Shown one piece after another: positions 62,566 to 64,000 of a stretch of DNA of 64,000 nucleotides (positions are counted from its first letter, which is position 1; each line of letters opens with the position of its first letter). Below the pieces are notes generated by a model. That model did no database searches. It saw only the letters and a program-made list of their open reading frames with translations, and was not told the origin of the DNA. Position numbers and translations under genes: made by a program. The DNA is from Trichoplax sp. H2. Taxonomy: Eukaryota; Placozoa; Uniplacotomia; Trichoplacea. The DNA is taken from the NCBI GenBank assembly GCA_003344405.1, contig NOWV01000019.1:124001-188000 (forward strand), written 5' to 3'.

Positions 62566-63043
62566 TGTTACGAAATAATATAGTTGTTATAGACATAGTA
62601 TCGCTAAGATCGATCGTATTAAATAAGGCTGTTTATTACAGTCTATTTCTGCAGTTGTTCTGTAAACGATGAAGTCCTAGATAGCATATCTAAGAAAATA
62701 AGTTGTTATCTTATTAAGAATAAGATAAGATTGTCGTTAACGTTCATGGTATGTCCGTGTCTGTAATGTCTCTAAATATGAATAATGATGACGATTAAGT
62801 CCTAGATAGCATATCTAGGAAAATAAGTTGTTATCTTATTATGAATAAGATAAGATTGTCGTTAACATTCATGGTATGTCCGTTATTGCACATTACTGGT
62901 AATTGTCTCTTCTATATAACGGCTCCTAATGCATAATAAAGTTAGTTCGGTACTTAAGCTCTATTGGACTCGTGATTGTTCAGTGCTCAAGCCCTACTGG
63001 ACTTTTGAATTATTGTTATTACGATAAACAAGAAAGTGGAACA
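62566..63043 (+). mobile_element. Solo LTR of an LTR retrotransposon, 478 bp
   Basis: It begins TGTT and ends AACA, the canonical inverted LTR termini. It is flanked on both sides by the 5-bp target duplication ACCGT (62561-62565 and 63044-63048), the size made by retrotransposon integrases. A TATATAA box at 62913-62919 and AATAAA at 62935-62940 fit the U3-R promoter and polyadenylation arrangement. The U3 half holds a tandem duplication of two palindromes. No internal coding region or second LTR is present, so it probably arose by recombination between the two LTRs. Excising it and one ACCGT joins TTTTGACCGT to ATGG, closely matching the intact third host repeat. The orientation is set by the TATA and AATAAA order. 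The family (gypsy, copia or BEL) cannot be told. Confidence 0.85.
62668..62884 (+). repeat. Two direct repeats with nested palindromes inside the LTR U3
   Basis: Two units about 121 bp apart each contain TCCTAGATA-GCA-TATCTAGGA (the first copy has one mismatch), then TTATCTTATT-nnn-AATAAGATAA (62706-62728 and 62831-62853), then TTGTCGTTAAC and TCATGGTATGTCCGT. Repeated palindromic sites upstream of a TATA box look like enhancer elements. Confidence 0.85.
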
Positions 63044-63763
63044 ACCGTATGGTGGACAGGACTGCAAATTGAAATGAAAAAATTTCCTGCACTCTCTACG
63101 CTGATGATAGGAAATATTTTGACCGTATAGCGTTTTCAGCGATACTACATATGAGCAAAGACGTGACTAGTGAACTTTCTCAACAGATGAAGATAGGATC
63201 GTCAGTTAGAACTGCTTTACCACGGGTAACCAAGTAACGTGTCAAGAGTGTATGGCCATGGACTACAACATATCCTCCTTCTCTCCACCTCAAAATGATA
63301 TTCATTCGTCAATACTGCTACCCTTTTCAATAATACAGGGGGCTTGCTCGTCGTTGGCACCACTGTGACTGTGAGAACTACCAAAGACTGCTGCAATAGT
63401 CACAGGGATTGAGAAAATCGTAACAGGGACTACTGCAATCCAAGGAAAGAAAGCCGTAACAACTTGCAATCTGCAAATCATTGTAAAAGGAGATGACTAT
63501 CTAGTTGTATAGCTGTTCAAGTGGTGGTATAAAATGGAGACTACAGTACTACTCTGTTGTAGCACCAAGTGGAGATCATTTACTACACCAGTAGTAGTAC
63601 TGTATCTTGACATTATTACTAATAGAGAATATCATTCAGGACGAATGATGATTCCTTGGCAAGGAAATACTGCGGCGATCGTAACTGCGAGACTAGCAGC
63701 ACCCACTGAGCTTGTTCGATCAACAAGCTCAATGTGGCCATCTCTGTTAAGGTCAAGTCGTCG

Positions 63764-64000
63764 TCATCCTAGTCGATCATGGATTGATTGATTTCTATAT
63801 CGCTTGTTGACTTGAGTGCGATTGAGAATCGGCATTGATCCATTGGCAATGGATTGGATCATTTTTTGTCTCGCATCCTAGTCGATCATGGATTGACGGA
63901 TTTCTATATCGCTTGTCGACTTGAGTGCGATTGAGTATCGGCAATGGATTGGATCATTTCTTGTCTCGCATCCTAGTTGATCATGGATTGACGGATTTCT
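63764..64000 (+). repeat. Tandem repeat of about 95-110 bp running off the right edge
   Basis: CATCCTAGTCGATCATGGAT starts units at 63764, 63874 and 63969. The units share GATTTCTATATCGCTTGT, GACTTGAGTGCGATTGAG and GGCAATGGATTGGATCATTT. The array continues beyond the window. Confidence 0.92.

Larger units (their letters stand above)
62405..63135 (+). repeat. 88-bp tandem repeat, 3 units, interrupted by the solo LTR
   Basis: AAATTGAAATGAA followed by TTGCTGCACTCTACGCTGAT and GGAAATATTTTGACCGTATA occurs at about 62405-62485, 62498-62565 and 63065-63125. The first two are 88 bp apart (GATGAT at 62454 and 62542). The third is displaced by the insertion at 62566-63043. Confidence 0.8.
58635..64000. 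other. Intergenic region to the right edge, repeat- and LTR-containing
   Basis: No conserved gene recognised. Contents in order: A+T-rich DNA with the hAT-like 3' UTR, a two-copy repeat at 60360-60512, a three-copy array at 60997-61575, an 88-bp array interrupted by a solo LTR (62405-63135), and a tandem repeat running off the right edge from 63764. Confidence 0.7.

Noticed and set aside
63534-63791. 85-codon open frame near the right edge
   Set aside because: Its end runs into the tandem repeat and no homology is recognisable.

Overview
The window is a eukaryotic nuclear contig, about two-thirds A+T, with spliceosomal GT-AG introns mostly 60-300 bp long and a 20-N scaffold gap at 39300-39319. 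The protein set (axonemal dynein DNAH7, UBE4A, MLH2-type PMS1, COMMD4, APIP, VPS25, eEF1B-beta, V-ATPase subunit a) is that of a ciliated animal or close relative. Compact introns, high A+T and near-human protein lengths suggest an early-branching metazoan, and a placozoan such as Trichoplax would fit. The species is inference: no marker here fixes it.

Layout, left to right. 1-2126 (+): 3' end of a V-ATPase subunit a gene. 4904-19238 (+): complete DNAH7-type dynein heavy chain, with 17 short 5' exons followed by one 9,951-bp exon. 21131-24554 (+): APIP, methionine salvage. 25611-26213 (-): COMMD4, intronless. 27121-32556 (+): PMS1, 19 exons. 32838-35462 (-): eEF1B beta (EEF1B2), 8 exons. 37441-45389 (+): UBE4A, 29 exons, one of which is duplicated across the scaffold gap. 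47278-49830 (-): VPS25, 6 exons. 56152-58634 (+): two-exon BED/hAT transposase-like gene. Exon models were built by hand. Reading-frame phases close exactly in every model, and total lengths match the known families: 4021, 236, 200, 947, 218, 1088 and 187 aa for the complete conserved genes. Pairs APIP/COMMD4, PMS1/EEF1B2 and UBE4A/VPS25 are convergent. COMMD4/PMS1 and EEF1B2/UBE4A are divergent and probably share promoter regions.

The left 50 kb is gene-dense. From 49.8 kb onward the DNA is dominated by tandem arrays: 50.2-52.1 kb, 53.0-55.1 kb, 61.0-61.6 kb, 62.4-63.1 kb and 63.76 kb to the right edge. These surround the hAT-derived gene and a textbook solo LTR at 62566-63043 with a 5-bp target duplication. 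Another array, rich in self-complementary GTAC words, occupies the EEF1B2/UBE4A intergenic region.

The genes are housekeeping functions (proton pumping, ciliary motility, methionine salvage, endosomal sorting, mismatch repair, translation elongation, ubiquitin chain extension) and do not form a visible shared pathway. I found no operon-like or defence-like system. The most unusual points are the giant dynein exon beside a densely intron-split 5' end, the Glu-to-Gln change at the expected APIP catalytic position, the probably domesticated hAT gene, the solo LTR with its palindromic U3 repeats, and the haplotype-like duplication at the gap.
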